NCBI GenBank assembly: GCA_036824555.1
Contig: DAISZX010000003.1
Coordinates: 1 to 25,179 of the forward strand
Source of the DNA: SpSt-28 sp036824555
GTDB taxonomy: Archaea > Aenigmatarchaeota > Aenigmatarchaeia > CG10238-14 > SpSt-28
Length of the DNA stretch: 25,179 nucleotides
Direction of reading: 5' to 3'
This document shows, in pieces, positions 7,652 to 15,605 of this stretch. How positions within the stretch are numbered: the stretch's first letter is position 1; each line of letters opens with the position of its first letter. The position numbers and the translations under genes were made by a program. The notes beneath the pieces are model-generated. The model did not search any database, had not been told where the DNA came from, and saw only the letters and a list, made by a program, of their open reading frames with translations.

Positions 7652-9261
7652 ACATTAATTTCGAGAGCAGCAACAGGAATATAAACTTTGAAGTTTTCTA
7701 GAACAGTAGGATTTATCTCCCCAAAGAAACCAATTTCTTCTCCAGCGCTATATATTTTAACAAATCTTCCCTCTATAAAGCTAGGATGGGAGCTCTCTTC
7801 AAACATAACCTCTATTCTTCTTCTTTTAGCGATTTCTAACACAATTCTTTTCATTTCAGCAAAAAAAGAGCCGTTGGCAGCTATTGCTGCACAAACCTTT
7901 CTAATTTCTTTTGCTCCATTCTCCTCCTTTTCGTCAGGCAAAACAACATCTCCAATCTCAAATATTTTTTGCGGATAAGGCTCTTTAGTATTTTTAGAAA
8001 GAAACTCCATTAAGCTCGGCAAGAGCCAAGTCCTCATTTGGGTGTATAATTCTGAGACAGGATTCTTTATTTTAATAGCTTTCCCATCTACCAGCATTTT
8101 TTTAAACTGAATTTCTTCGTTTGTCAAAATTGGCCTAACTATCTCTTGAAAACCAAAGCCTATTAATAATTCTCTGATCTCATCAGAAACTTTTTCTATT
8201 TCCAATATTTCTCCCTTCGTAAAAACGTTTGGTAACTCTGGTACAAAGTTATTATAGCCAAACGATATTGCTAGATCCTCTATAACATCCAAATCTGAGA
8301 ACACATCAAATCTATAAGGAGGAGCTATAGCTATTATTTTATCCCTTTCCAAAACCACTTTATAACCCATTCTTTTGAGCAATTTTTTAATTTCTTCGTT
8401 GTCGAATTTTTCTCCCAGAAATCTTTCAATTTTACTCTTCTCAATTTCTATTGGTGTTTCAACCCATTCCGGAGTTATACTTTCTCTTTTTCCAACTATC
8501 CTAACGCTTTCTATTCTGCACCCCATCTCCCCAAACATTAAAATCAAAATGTTCATTACCTGTTTTACAGAATTTTTATCAGTTCCAGTAACATCTATGA
8601 AAATATTCTTAGTATTTTCAGTTATCTTTGTCCTTTCAGAATTCAAAATTGGTGGAAAACTAAATATTCCCATATCATCAACAAAAACAGGCCACTTGTT
8701 TGCATTCAAAATGAGCTCTCCGTACTTTCTTCCCTTTTCCGTTTTTGATAAAACTTCTATTAAGCTCATCTCCTCGCTTTCACCAAGCGGAACGAATTTT
8801 TCATTCCTCGAAATACCTTTGTAAAAAATATTTCCACGTATTTTATCGAAGTCATGCAAGCCTATTGCCGCCTTCTTCCTCTTCCTTCCAATAGTTTCGC
8901 ATAAAATTTCTTGAACGTTCATAAGCTTTTTTATAGACTCTTCATCTAACTCCAAGTTTCTTACAATTGCACAGCTTATATATGGCCTAATAGGAACATC
9001 TTCTTGCCTCACAACAACTCTTGAATCAAATATTTTTATTTCCGAAGAATTTAGGCCAATAAATTCTCTCAAAGCTCGAGCAAAACCCTCTACTACAAAC
9101 ATATCGCTTCTATCTGCAGTTAACTCAACCTTTATCTCATCTTCTGTAATTTCTTCCACGTTTGATTTCAAATTGTTTATTAATTCTTCTAGCTCTCTAT
9201 CCTTCAAGTCTTTTCCTATCAACTTGATCAGCTCTTTTTTATTGAAAGTTAGAGTAGGCAT
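7648..9261 (-). CDS. pheT: Phenylalanyl-tRNA synthetase beta subunit
   Basis: The beta chain of the (alpha-beta)2 PheRS, with tRNA-binding and editing modules. It has 537 residues, the short archaeal/eukaryotic form without the bacterial N-terminal EMAP domain and anticodon-binding end. The N-terminal region is followed by a B3/B4-like editing region (about 100-250), a B5 domain (about 270-340, with I-E-R-F-L-G and L-K-R-M-G-Y) and a class II-like fold from about 345 with R-F-D-V-F-S-D-L-D-V-I-E-D. ATG 9261 lies one base after the pheS stop codon, so the two are translated from one message. Its stop overlaps the MinD stop on the other strand by 4 bases. Confidence 0.96.
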   Translation of the reverse strand: MPTLTFNKKELIKLIGKDLKDRELEELINNLKSNVEEITEDEIKVELTADRSDMFVVEGFARALREFIGLNSSEIKIFDSRVVVRQEDVPIRPYISCAIVRNLELDEESIKKLMNVQEILCETIGRKRKKAAIGLHDFDKIRGNIFYKGISRNEKFVPLGESEEMSLIEVLSKTEKGRKYGELILNANKWPVFVDDMGIFSFPPILNSERTKITENTKNIFIDVTGTDKNSVKQVMNILILMFGEMGCRIESVRIVGKRESITPEWVETPIEIEKSKIERFLGEKFDNEEIKKLLKRMGYKVVLERDKIIAIAPPYRFDVFSDLDVIEDLAISFGYNNFVPELPNVFTKGEILEIEKVSDEIRELLIGFGFQEIVRPILTNEEIQFKKMLVDGKAIKIKNPVSELYTQMRTWLLPSLMEFLSKNTKEPYPQKIFEIGDVVLPDEKEENGAKEIRKVCAAIAANGSFFAEMKRIVLEIAKRRRIEVMFEESSHPSFIEGRFVKIYSAGEEIGFFGEINPTVLENFKVYIPVAALEINV

Positions 9262-9262
9262 G

Positions 9263-10471
9263 CTAAATCTCCCTCAACCACCTCAAATCATCAGAATAAA
9301 GATATCTTATATCCTCTATTCCAAGCTTTAACATCGCAAGCCTACCAATTCCCAAACCCCAAGCTAAAACAGGCACATTAACTCCTAAAGGCTTGCAGAC
9401 TTCTTCTCTAAAAATACCAGCACCACCAGCTTCTACCCATCCCAATTTTTCCATTTTCACATACATTTCAACGCTAGGTTCTGTAAACGGAAAATATGAA
9501 GGCTTAAACTTGACCTCCTCGCTCCCAAAAATCTTCGCTATTTCCTTAAGATAACCGAGCAAATGCTTAAAATTCAAGTTTTCGTCAACAACAATCCCTT
9601 CGCACTGTTCAAATTCTATGAAATGTTTAGCATCTATGACATCCGGCCTAAAAACTCTGTCTATTGTAAAGATTTTGGCTGGTAGTTTTTTAATTTTCGG
9701 CAAAACTCTTGCAGAAACGGCTGTGCATTGACTTCTTAAAATTAGCTTTTTTGCCAAATCCTCATCCCAATATCCCCATCTTTTTTCATGAATTTTTTTG
9801 ACATTTTGCCATATTTCCTTTTCCTTAACTTTTCCTTCTCCCTCAATAAAGAATATATCATGTATTTCTCTTGCTGGATGGTCGCTTGGCATGAATAAAG
9901 CATCACAATTCCAAAAGTTTATTTCCACAAGGGGTCCCTTAACTTCTTTAAAGCCTAGGCCAACCAAAAATTCCTTTACCTCTTTTATTACTTTAACATA
10001 AGGGTGAATTTTTCCGGGAAACATCTCTGCTGGAGGAACTTCAGCGCTGTACCTTCTTAATTTAACTTCCCTCCAATATCCGCTTTTTATCAACTCGCTA
10101 CTCAATACACTTATCTCCTTTCCTTTCAGTTCTTCTAAATGTGCATAAGATGTTTTTTCTATGAGTTTTCTCTGTAAAAGAGTTTTAATCATACCTTCAT
10201 CCACTTCACTAGCTCTATTTTCTTTAATTTTTCTTAGCGCTTCCTCTTCTGGGAATTCTGTAGGTTTTTTTACTAAAACAATCTCATTAAACTTCAGCTC
10301 TACCCAGCCTTTTTTCTTCGCCCAAAGGAGCGCAATATCAAAATTCTCTATTTCTTTTTCTAACTCACTAATAGGGGCTTTTCCAACTTTTTCCAAGTAT
10401 ATTACCAAGTTTTTTTCCGGAAACCCCTTAACTAAATACTTCTCTCCTTCCTCTGTTAATACGTACTGCAT
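9263..10471 (-). CDS. pheS: Phenylalanyl-tRNA synthetase alpha subunit
   Basis: The catalytic alpha chain of PheRS. Started at ATG 10471 it has 402 residues. Helical DNA/tRNA-binding repeats of the archaeal type fill the N-terminal 140 residues. The class II core follows, with motif 2 around F-R-P-D-V-I-D-A-K-H, an E-x-E-Q-C-E-G, and motif 3 near the end in G-L-G-I-G-R-L-A-M-L. The open frame could extend to 10537. The added 22 residues are hydrophobic, would run into the glycosyltransferase stop at 10506, and are unlike the family's N-terminus. M-Q-Y-V-L-T-E-E-G fits the normal start. Confidence 0.96.
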   Translation of the reverse strand: MQYVLTEEGEKYLVKGFPEKNLVIYLEKVGKAPISELEKEIENFDIALLWAKKKGWVELKFNEIVLVKKPTEFPEEEALRKIKENRASEVDEGMIKTLLQRKLIEKTSYAHLEELKGKEISVLSSELIKSGYWREVKLRRYSAEVPPAEMFPGKIHPYVKVIKEVKEFLVGLGFKEVKGPLVEINFWNCDALFMPSDHPAREIHDIFFIEGEGKVKEKEIWQNVKKIHEKRWGYWDEDLAKKLILRSQCTAVSARVLPKIKKLPAKIFTIDRVFRPDVIDAKHFIEFEQCEGIVVDENLNFKHLLGYLKEIAKIFGSEEVKFKPSYFPFTEPSVEMYVKMEKLGWVEAGGAGIFREEVCKPLGVNVPVLAWGLGIGRLAMLKLGIEDIRYLYSDDLRWLREI

Positions 10472-10505
10472 AAAATAGAATTTCAGCGTATAAAATAAAA
10501 AATTG

Positions 10506-11249
10506 CTACCTAATGGGCTTATAGATTTTCCATCCAATATCTTTTCCAGTTAAAAGATATGCTAAATAAATACCCAGGTATTTGGCTGCTCCCTTAGCCT
10601 TTCCCCACTTTTCAATTCTCCTTGGAGAAGTTAAAACAAACGTCGATTCAACTATTTTTATTTCTCCAAATTTTGCTACCCTTTCCGAAAAATCGTAATC
10701 TTCTATTATTCTTAATTTTTCATTGAATCCGTTGACTGCATTAAAAATGCTCTTCTTGGTTGCCATGAACATTCCAGCCACTTGGGGCTTCCCAACTTTT
10801 ATTGAGTTTTTAGAAAACTGATTGTAGAACCAGTATAAAAAATAGATGGATGGAGAATAAGAGGAAGGAGCAACCGGACAAGAAACTAATGCAACATTCT
10901 TCTTTTTTATCTCTTTATAGACTTCTTCCAAAGTATTCGGTAAGAGAAGAGTATCAGCATCTAGAAATACTAGAATTTCCCCCTCAGCATACTTCGCTCC
11001 TAAATTTCTCCCAACGGCTATTCCTTTCTTATTACAAATGACAATTTTGTTTGCATACTTCTTCGCAATTTTAACAGTGTTATCTTTGCTTTTCCCATCG
11101 CTAACTATTATTTCATAAGGCAATTGTATGGTTTGTGCCTTGATTGATAGCAAAGTTTTTTCTATGTATTTTTCTTCGTTTAAAGTCGGTATTATAACTG
11201 AAATTTTTGGATTTTTAATGGGGTTAACTAGAATTACTTTTTCCCCCAT
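10506..11249 (-). CDS. Family 2 glycosyltransferase
   Basis: A probable inverting GT-A glycosyltransferase that uses a nucleotide sugar. It has 247 residues. The N-terminal fold shows S-V-I-I-P-T-L-N-E-E at 17-26 and I-I-V-S-D-G-K-S-K-D-N-T near 47-58. The metal-binding D-x-D is D97-A-D99. An E-D-Y-D-F acceptor-base region comes near residue 190. A single weak hydrophobic segment near the C-terminus may tether it to the membrane. It lies between trpS and pheS in a minus-strand run, 34 bases before pheS and 28 after trpS. The placement among synthetase genes says little about its sugar; a link to AglB glycan building is possible but unproven. Confidence 0.9.
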   Translation of the reverse strand: MGEKVILVNPIKNPKISVIIPTLNEEKYIEKTLLSIKAQTIQLPYEIIVSDGKSKDNTVKIAKKYANKIVICNKKGIAVGRNLGAKYAEGEILVFLDADTLLLPNTLEEVYKEIKKKNVALVSCPVAPSSYSPSIYFLYWFYNQFSKNSIKVGKPQVAGMFMATKKSIFNAVNGFNEKLRIIEDYDFSERVAKFGEIKIVESTFVLTSPRRIEKWGKAKGAAKYLGIYLAYLLTGKDIGWKIYKPIR

Positions 11250-11277
11250 ATTTTCTTTATTTTAAAGAGATTAAAAA

Positions 11278-12420
11278 TCATTCAAATACTTTTTCCCACA
11301 TCTCTCTTGCTAGTTTTCCATCATACTTGAAATCTTTAACCTTCTCCTTTGCTTCCTCTCTCCTTTTTTGATGTTCTTCTAAAAACCTAGAAAGCTTTTC
11401 TATTAGTATCTCCTTAAGTTCTCCCGTTAATAACTTCCCGCTTCTATAGTCTTCCTCTATTTTTTTCAGCTTGTTGTCATCCTCTTCAAAAAGAATTTTA
11501 AGCCATTGAAAGCTAACGTCAATATCAGGATTACCACCAAATTTTCTATGAAGTTCAATAGTTGGCTGTCCACCAGAAAACGCATATTTATATACTTTCT
11601 CCCTTACAGTCTTTTCATCATCAGTCAAGTAAATAGATGTTTCTGGTTTGCTTGCGGACATTTTTCCTTCTATTCCTGTTAGTGGTGGTAGGAATTTTGA
11701 GTGGATTTGGGCAGCCTTCCTTTTACCAAGCGCTTCAGCTATATCCCTTTGCAACCTCCAGAAGGGATCTTGATCAACAGCTGCTGGTATTAAGCAAATT
11801 CTATCTTCGAAGAAAGTAGGAACTATTTCCAGTGTAGGGAAAAATATTAAGCCGATGTTTGTTTCGTTAGTAAAGCCAAAAACAGCCCTCGCCGTTGAAA
11901 AATTTATTTTTTTCGCGATTTTTATTGCAAGAGGGTATACATTCCTTATATATTCTGTATCTTGAAAAATGAAAGTTCTATCTTCATCAAAACCAACAGC
12001 AATTATATCCAAAGTATTCTCATAAGACCATTTTTTCACATCTTCCAAACTCAATCCTCTCTTTGGCTCCAAAAATTTTTCATCGTCGGTCAATTCAATA
12101 TAAACGTTGACCTTAAACTTTTCCTGAAGCCATTTGGTGAATAAGAAGGGAATCAAATGACCAATATGCATGGGTCCACTAGGCCCCCTACCAGTATAAA
12201 GATAAAATCCATTAGTTTTGGCCTCATTTAAAACAATATCTAAATCCCTATGCGCAAAGAAGTATTTTCTTCTTAATAAAACATGCAACTCGCCAGTAAA
12301 ACTTCTAATTTTTTCAATAATTTCATCATTAATTTCTTTAAGTCCAAACTCTCTAACAATTCTCTCATAATCAACTCTTCCTTCAACTTCCCAAGGAGTA
12401 ATTTTATGGTCCCCTATCAT
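11278..12420 (-). CDS. trpS: Tryptophanyl-tRNA synthetase, archaeal type
   Basis: This class I synthetase charges tRNA-Trp. It has 380 residues. The archaeal/eukaryotic N-terminal motif T-P-W-E-V-E-G is at 8-14. The HIGH box is H85-I-G-H88 in G-P-M-H-I-G-H, and the KMSKS loop appears as K-M-S-A-S-K-P near residue 253. The insert with D-Q-D-P-F-W is typical of the archaeal group. The start at 12420 places the T-P-W-E-V-E-G motif at its usual distance. A GGAG-like site lies upstream on the minus strand. It is divergent from rps6e, and the two may share a palindromic TTTAAA at 12460. Confidence 0.97.
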   Translation of the reverse strand: MIGDHKITPWEVEGRVDYERIVREFGLKEINDEIIEKIRSFTGELHVLLRRKYFFAHRDLDIVLNEAKTNGFYLYTGRGPSGPMHIGHLIPFLFTKWLQEKFKVNVYIELTDDEKFLEPKRGLSLEDVKKWSYENTLDIIAVGFDEDRTFIFQDTEYIRNVYPLAIKIAKKINFSTARAVFGFTNETNIGLIFFPTLEIVPTFFEDRICLIPAAVDQDPFWRLQRDIAEALGKRKAAQIHSKFLPPLTGIEGKMSASKPETSIYLTDDEKTVREKVYKYAFSGGQPTIELHRKFGGNPDIDVSFQWLKILFEEDDNKLKKIEEDYRSGKLLTGELKEILIEKLSRFLEEHQKRREEAKEKVKDFKYDGKLAREMWEKVFE

Positions 12421-12459
12421 AATAACTAATTTCTCCTCGATTTTATTTATTTGAAAACA

Positions 12460-12467
12460 TTTAAAAG
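12460..12467 (+). promoter_or_regulatory. TATA-like element for rps6e
   Basis: TTTAAAAG begins 29 bases before the ATG of rps6e, which has no Shine-Dalgarno site. This fits a leaderless message. The same palindromic core may act on the other strand for trpS. Confidence 0.5.
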
Positions 12468-12488
12468 CAACAAGCTAAAGAAAAATTT

Positions 12489-12896
12489 ATGCCCGTATTT
12501 AAGCTAGTGTTGAGCGACCCAGAAAGTAGAAAGGCGTATCAGTTAGAGGTTGATCAAAACAGGGCAGCTTTTCTTATCGGAAAAAGAATAGGGGATGAAG
12601 TAGACCTTTCACCAATAGGTTTAATTGGGTATGTTGTTAAAATAACTGGTGGAACGGATAAAGATGGGTTTCCGATGCATCCAAATGTTGAGGGAACCGT
12701 AAAGAAGAAAGTCCTACTTTCTGGACCGCCTTGCTTCTATCCAGAAAGAAAGGGCCAAAGAAAGAAAAAGACTGTTAGAGGAAACGTAATTTCTCCAGAT
12801 ATCGTTCAAGTTAACTGCAAAATTGTTAAAAAAGGTGAAAAGCCTCTAGAGGAGCTTGTTCCTAAAAAAGAGAAGAAAGAAGAAGAGAAGAAATGA
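12489..12896 (+). CDS. rps6e: 30S ribosomal protein S6e
   Basis: An archaeal/eukaryotic small-subunit ribosomal protein. It has 135 residues, the usual archaeal size without the long eukaryotic tail. The family signature K-I-T-G-G-T-D-K-D-G-F-P-M is at about 51-63, followed by R-K-G-Q-R-K-K-K-T-V-R-G-N near 87-99. The final 20 residues are an alternating Lys/Glu tail. ATG 12489 is used because the protein then begins with the usual F-K-L-V-L-S-D-P. The next gene starts 27 bases after its stop from its own TATA-like element. Confidence 0.96.
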   Translation: MPVFKLVLSDPESRKAYQLEVDQNRAAFLIGKRIGDEVDLSPIGLIGYVVKITGGTDKDGFPMHPNVEGTVKKKVLLSGPPCFYPERKGQRKKKTVRGNVISPDIVQVNCKIVKKGEKPLEELVPKKEKKEEEKK

Positions 12897-12904
12897 TTTT
12901 TAAG
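12897..12904 (+). promoter_or_regulatory. TATA-like element for the zinc-ribbon gene
   Basis: TTTTTAAG directly follows the rps6e stop and begins 27 bases before the ATG at 12924. The gene has no clear ribosome-binding site, so a leaderless start is likely even though it follows rps6e closely. Confidence 0.4.
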
Positions 12905-12923
12905 ATTTGTTGTTAATAATTTT

Positions 12924-13157
12924 ATGCCATTTCTACTAAAAGAAATATGGGAATGTCCATTTTGCGAAGCAGAAAGTATAGAGGTACTTATTAGGCCTTC
13001 TACTTACGTTGCCAAGAGAAGTGCAGTTAGAGGGGGAAGAAAGACGAGCTACCATAAAGTTAGCCAGGAGGTTGTGGTTTTGAGTGAAGCATGCTCAAAT
13101 TGTGGGAAGAAAAAGGAAGAAATAGAGAAAAAGTGGAGGGAAATGGGAATTATATAG
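12924..13157 (+). CDS. Small zinc-ribbon protein, function unknown
   Basis: The protein has 77 residues. Two CxxC knuckles, C11/C14 and C57/C60, would hold one zinc ion. Between them is a basic stretch with R-G-G-R-K at 36-40 and a predicted strand pair around Y-H-K-V. The C-terminus is a charged helix. Such size and charge suit nucleic-acid or ribosome binding. The position 27 bases after rps6e suggests a translation role, but I cannot name a family. Coding status is well supported by the paired knuckles and the promoter position. Confidence 0.78.
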   Translation: MPFLLKEIWECPFCEAESIEVLIRPSTYVAKRSAVRGGRKTSYHKVSQEVVVLSEACSNCGKKKEEIEKKWREMGII

Positions 13158-13165
13158 GTAGGATT

Positions 13166-13627
13166 ATGTTTGGAAATTTTATTAGCAGCTTGTACGAACA
13201 AAAAGTTGGGAGTCAAGATTTAGAAAGAGTGAAGGAGCTAGTTTCGGGTTTCTACAGAATTCCAAAGATGGTTTTGGATAAGGTTAAAGTAAAGTTTTCT
13301 AGCCTACCAACAATATATCTTTACATAGCGAAGAGGGTGGGAGATTATTTAAAAGTGCTTTATTTACCAATAGGAAAAATTCTTGGTCTTTACGATCCAC
13401 TAAAAAAAGAAATTTACGTTGAGAAAAACATCCCATACTCTCAAAAAATTAAGACGCTTTTACACGAATACGTACATGCAGCTCAAGACTATCTAGGCAG
13501 ACTTTCAAACAAAAGCAGAAATCATATTGAAAGCGAAGCTAGATTGGTTTCTGAATATCTTTTTAAAATTTATAGCCAAGCTTCTCAAAGATATCCTTCA
13601 TCTTTAGGCTGTCTAGCTCTAATTTAG
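13166..13627 (+). CDS. Small HExxH putative zinc metalloprotease
   Basis: The protein has 153 residues from ATG 13166, which is preceded by the site AGGTAGG. A longer frame from 13091 would overlap the zinc-ribbon gene and lacks a better site. The zinc-protease motif H100-E-Y-V-H104 is clear, with E124 in I-E-S-E-A as a possible third ligand, as in gluzincin-like proteins. Before it comes L-G-L-Y-D-P near 73-78 and E-I-Y-V at 82-85, a strand pattern often found just upstream of such motifs. No signal peptide or membrane segment is obvious, so it is probably cytoplasmic. The substrate is unknown. Its last 65 bases overlap the convergent endonuclease IV gene. Confidence 0.8.
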   Translation: MFGNFISSLYEQKVGSQDLERVKELVSGFYRIPKMVLDKVKVKFSSLPTIYLYIAKRVGDYLKVLYLPIGKILGLYDPLKKEIYVEKNIPYSQKIKTLLHEYVHAAQDYLGRLSNKSRNHIESEARLVSEYLFKIYSQASQRYPSSLGCLALI

Positions 13628-14387
13628 GGGACTCTGAAATTATAGTAATCGTAATTTTTCTTTTTAAAATTTCTTTTGCTAGAGGCTCAAATGAGGGATG
13701 CGAATTCATTGGTACATGAACGTCAACGAATTTCTTGCTATTAAGGTTATATTTAACGTTGGAAAAGTGTGAATGAATATGCTTAAAACCTTTTAATTTA
13801 TCCAAAACTTTAGAATAATCAATTTTTCCATTTTCTCTGCAATATAAGTGAGCAAAATCAACACAAATCGTTAAAAGTTTAGATTTTATTTCTTTCATAA
13901 GATTCAAAAGCTCATCCAAGTCTGCGAATTGCTTTTCCTTTGCCATAGTCTCATAAGCGAGCTTAGTGTTCTTTACTCTCATTTTCTCCATTTCTTCAAT
14001 AATCCTCAAAGTAATTTCCTTCATTTTATTAAAGGCTTCTTCTTTGCTTAACTTTCCATAGTAGGCTGCGTGAACTACAACGAATTTTGCTCCCATCCTT
14101 TCAGCTCTATCAACGCTTTCTAAAATCCTTTTTAAAGAAGCCTCAACTTTATCTCTGTCTTCAGAAAGTAAATTTATGAAGTATGGTGCATGAACGCTCA
14201 ATTCTATTCCATAATTTCTAGCTTGTCTTCCAATTTCTTCAGCAGCTTTTGGTGACAAGTATATACTTCTCACAAACTCAATTTCTTGCGCATTTAAGTT
14301 AAGTTCTTTAAGCCTCTCAAAGGACCCCAAAGTCGAGCTTTGCTTTGCCGTTAAGCAATTTCCTCCAGGACCAAGGTATATTTTCAT
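13563..14387 (-). CDS. nfo: Endonuclease IV family (AP endonuclease family 2)
   Basis: It probably cuts DNA 5' to abasic sites in base excision repair. The product has 274 residues and a TIM-barrel pattern. The trinuclear zinc ligands of the family can be placed: H66 in S-V-H-A-P-Y, H106 in V-V-H-A-A-Y-Y, E146 in A-Y-E-T-M, D177 and H180 in V-D-F-A-H, H207 in H-S-H-F-S-N, D222 and H224 in V-D-V-H-V, and E252 in S-E-S-P. All are present, so the enzyme should be active. A GAGAGGT ribosome-binding site precedes ATG 14387. Its 3' end overlaps the HExxH gene tail to tail. The 5' side is divergent from the helical protein at 14446. Confidence 0.92.
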   Translation of the reverse strand: MKIYLGPGGNCLTAKQSSTLGSFERLKELNLNAQEIEFVRSIYLSPKAAEEIGRQARNYGIELSVHAPYFINLLSEDRDKVEASLKRILESVDRAERMGAKFVVVHAAYYGKLSKEEAFNKMKEITLRIIEEMEKMRVKNTKLAYETMAKEKQFADLDELLNLMKEIKSKLLTICVDFAHLYCRENGKIDYSKVLDKLKGFKHIHSHFSNVKYNLNSKKFVDVHVPMNSHPSFEPLAKEILKRKITITIISESPKLELDSLKMKDIFEKLGYKF

Positions 14388-14416
14388 AATTTTCTTTACC
14401 TCTCAGGAATAAAAGC

Positions 14417-14424
14417 ATTTAAGC
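14417..14424 (+). promoter_or_regulatory. TATA-like element for the gene at 14446
   Basis: ATTTAAGC begins 29 bases before the ATG at 14446 (its TTTAAG core begins 28 bases before), and no Shine-Dalgarno site is seen, so a leaderless transcript is likely. Confidence 0.42.
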
Positions 14425-14445
14425 TTTTCTGTTCATTTAATAGTT

Positions 14446-14778
14446 ATGAAGGATTGGAAGAATATTTTGGATGAAAAAACGAGAGAAGAATTGAAAGAAC
14501 TGATAGAAAGGGCAGCAAAACATAGATGTGCATATTCGCAAGCAGATGACGTTAGAATAGCCCAGCTTTGGGTTGCATTAGCGGAAATATCCAAAGACCT
14601 TAAAGAGATAAAAGAGAAGCTAGGTAAAGTTGAAGAGCCTTTCAGAGTAATAGTTGAGATTGGTGAAGAAGAAAAGAGGAAAGCAATTCAAAGAATTGTA
14701 GAAGAAATAATAAAGCCTGCTGATAAAGAAACTCAAGAAGTTACAAGGAAGTTGGTCGACACATTAATGAAGTTTTAG
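14446..14778 (+). CDS. Small helical protein, function unknown
   Basis: The protein has 110 residues, almost all predicted helical and rich in Lys and Glu. There are no membrane segments. It has one Cys-containing segment (H-R-C-A-Y-S near 26-31) but no zinc motif. A central heptad-like stretch at about 42-62 could pair as a short coiled coil, followed by a strand-like I-V-E-I and two more helices. I recognise no family. The start is supported by a TATA-like element 28 bases upstream. It is divergent from endonuclease IV, and a 281-base gap follows. Confidence 0.72.
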   Translation: MKDWKNILDEKTREELKELIERAAKHRCAYSQADDVRIAQLWVALAEISKDLKEIKEKLGKVEEPFRVIVEIGEEEKRKAIQRIVEEIIKPADKETQEVTRKLVDTLMKF

Positions 14779-15059
14779 ATTTTTTGTGCCTTAACAGTGG
14801 AATTAGTTGTTATAAATAGATTTTTTGTAGTTTTCATGATAACAATTTACTAATCAACTAAGGATAAGCTTAGCAAAATTTTAAGCAAAATTAGAATATT
14901 AAAAGAAGAAATGTGCTCTTTAGATGTACTTAACTTTTCTAACTATTGAGGAAAGGAATTCGTGTAGGCTTAATGTTAATAAAATGGAAGAATTTTGAAA
15001 AAAGTATTTTCCAATGTGAAGCGCCTAGGATGATTATATAAATAGAGAATAATTAGGAT
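14779..15059. other. Noncoding gap of 281 bases
   Basis: This is one of the longest stretches without a gene. Stops interrupt all six frames. I find no tRNA cloverleaf, C/D box pair or long inverted repeat, only a weak 5-bp stem (CTAAG/CTTAG) near 14860. The final 30 bases hold the promoter of the next gene. It may be a decayed gene or simple spacer. Confidence 0.5.
15034..15043 (+). promoter_or_regulatory. TATA box for the exonuclease gene
   Basis: TTATATAAAT starts 26 bases before the ATG at 15060 and is a near-ideal archaeal TATA box. The spacing again points to leaderless transcription. Confidence 0.55.
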
Positions 15060-15605
15060 ATGGTAGTGTTTATCGATATTGAAACGAGTAGTTTATATGC
15101 AGATATTGGTAGGCTAATAGTTGCCGGATTTCTAAAGGACCAAGAGGAGACATTCTTCTTCGTAGAAAATCCACAAGAAGAAAAATCTGTTTTGGAAAAT
15201 GTTGTTGAATACTTGAAGAAAGTTAAAAACGAGAAGATTTACGTATGGAATGCAAGCTTTGACATACCATTTCTAATTTCTAGATGTTTAAAGCATGGAG
15301 TAGAAGCTAAGGTTATTATGCAATTAAAAATTATAGATTTGCTTAAGTTTTCTAGAGAAGTTTTGAGATTTTCTAGTAATAGGCTTGATGATGTTAGCTC
15401 ATTTTTTGACATAGAAAAGAACATAAAAGTCACAGGAAGACATGTTCAGAAATTGTATGAGGAATTCCTTTCAGGAAACAAGGCGATGAAAGATGAAATA
15501 ATAAATCATTGTAGAGACGATTTGATTTCTTTATCTAAGATTTACGAAAAAGTTAAGGAGTTGGTTGAGGTATGGGAAAACAAGCAAAGAAATTCTTTAT
15601 TTTAA
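15060..15605 (+). CDS. DEDD-type 3'-5' exonuclease, RNase H-like fold
   Basis: A probable metal-dependent nuclease of the RNase_H_2/DnaQ-like group. It has 181 residues. The N-terminal strand holds D6-x-E8 in F-I-D-I-E-T. The second motif is N64-A-S-F-D68, and the last acidic residues are D153/D154 in H-C-R-D-D. Together they fit the four carboxylates that bind two metal ions. The usual Tyr of the third motif seems to be His150 or its neighbour. There is no polymerase domain. It may act in DNA repair or RNA processing. Its final 9 bases overlap the end of the enolase gene on the other strand. Confidence 0.85.
   Translation: MVVFIDIETSSLYADIGRLIVAGFLKDQEETFFFVENPQEEKSVLENVVEYLKKVKNEKIYVWNASFDIPFLISRCLKHGVEAKVIMQLKIIDLLKFSREVLRFSSNRLDDVSSFFDIEKNIKVTGRHVQKLYEEFLSGNKAMKDEIINHCRDDLISLSKIYEKVKELVEVWENKQRNSLF

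Noticed and set aside
8375..8824. Plus-strand open frame of about 149 codons inside pheT
   Set aside because: It lies wholly antisense to a clear PheT core and shows no domain; it is a shadow frame.
10472..10537. Upstream extension of pheS
   Set aside because: The added 22 residues do not match the family start and would overlap the end of the glycosyltransferase gene.
13091..13165. Longer start for the HExxH protein
   Set aside because: It would overlap the zinc-ribbon gene out of frame, while ATG 13166 has a good ribosome-binding site.
14941..14960. 13-base match (CTATTGAGGAAAG) with the pseudogene region near 23198
   Set aside because: A few such matches are expected by chance in 25 kb of AT-rich DNA, and the flanks do not match.
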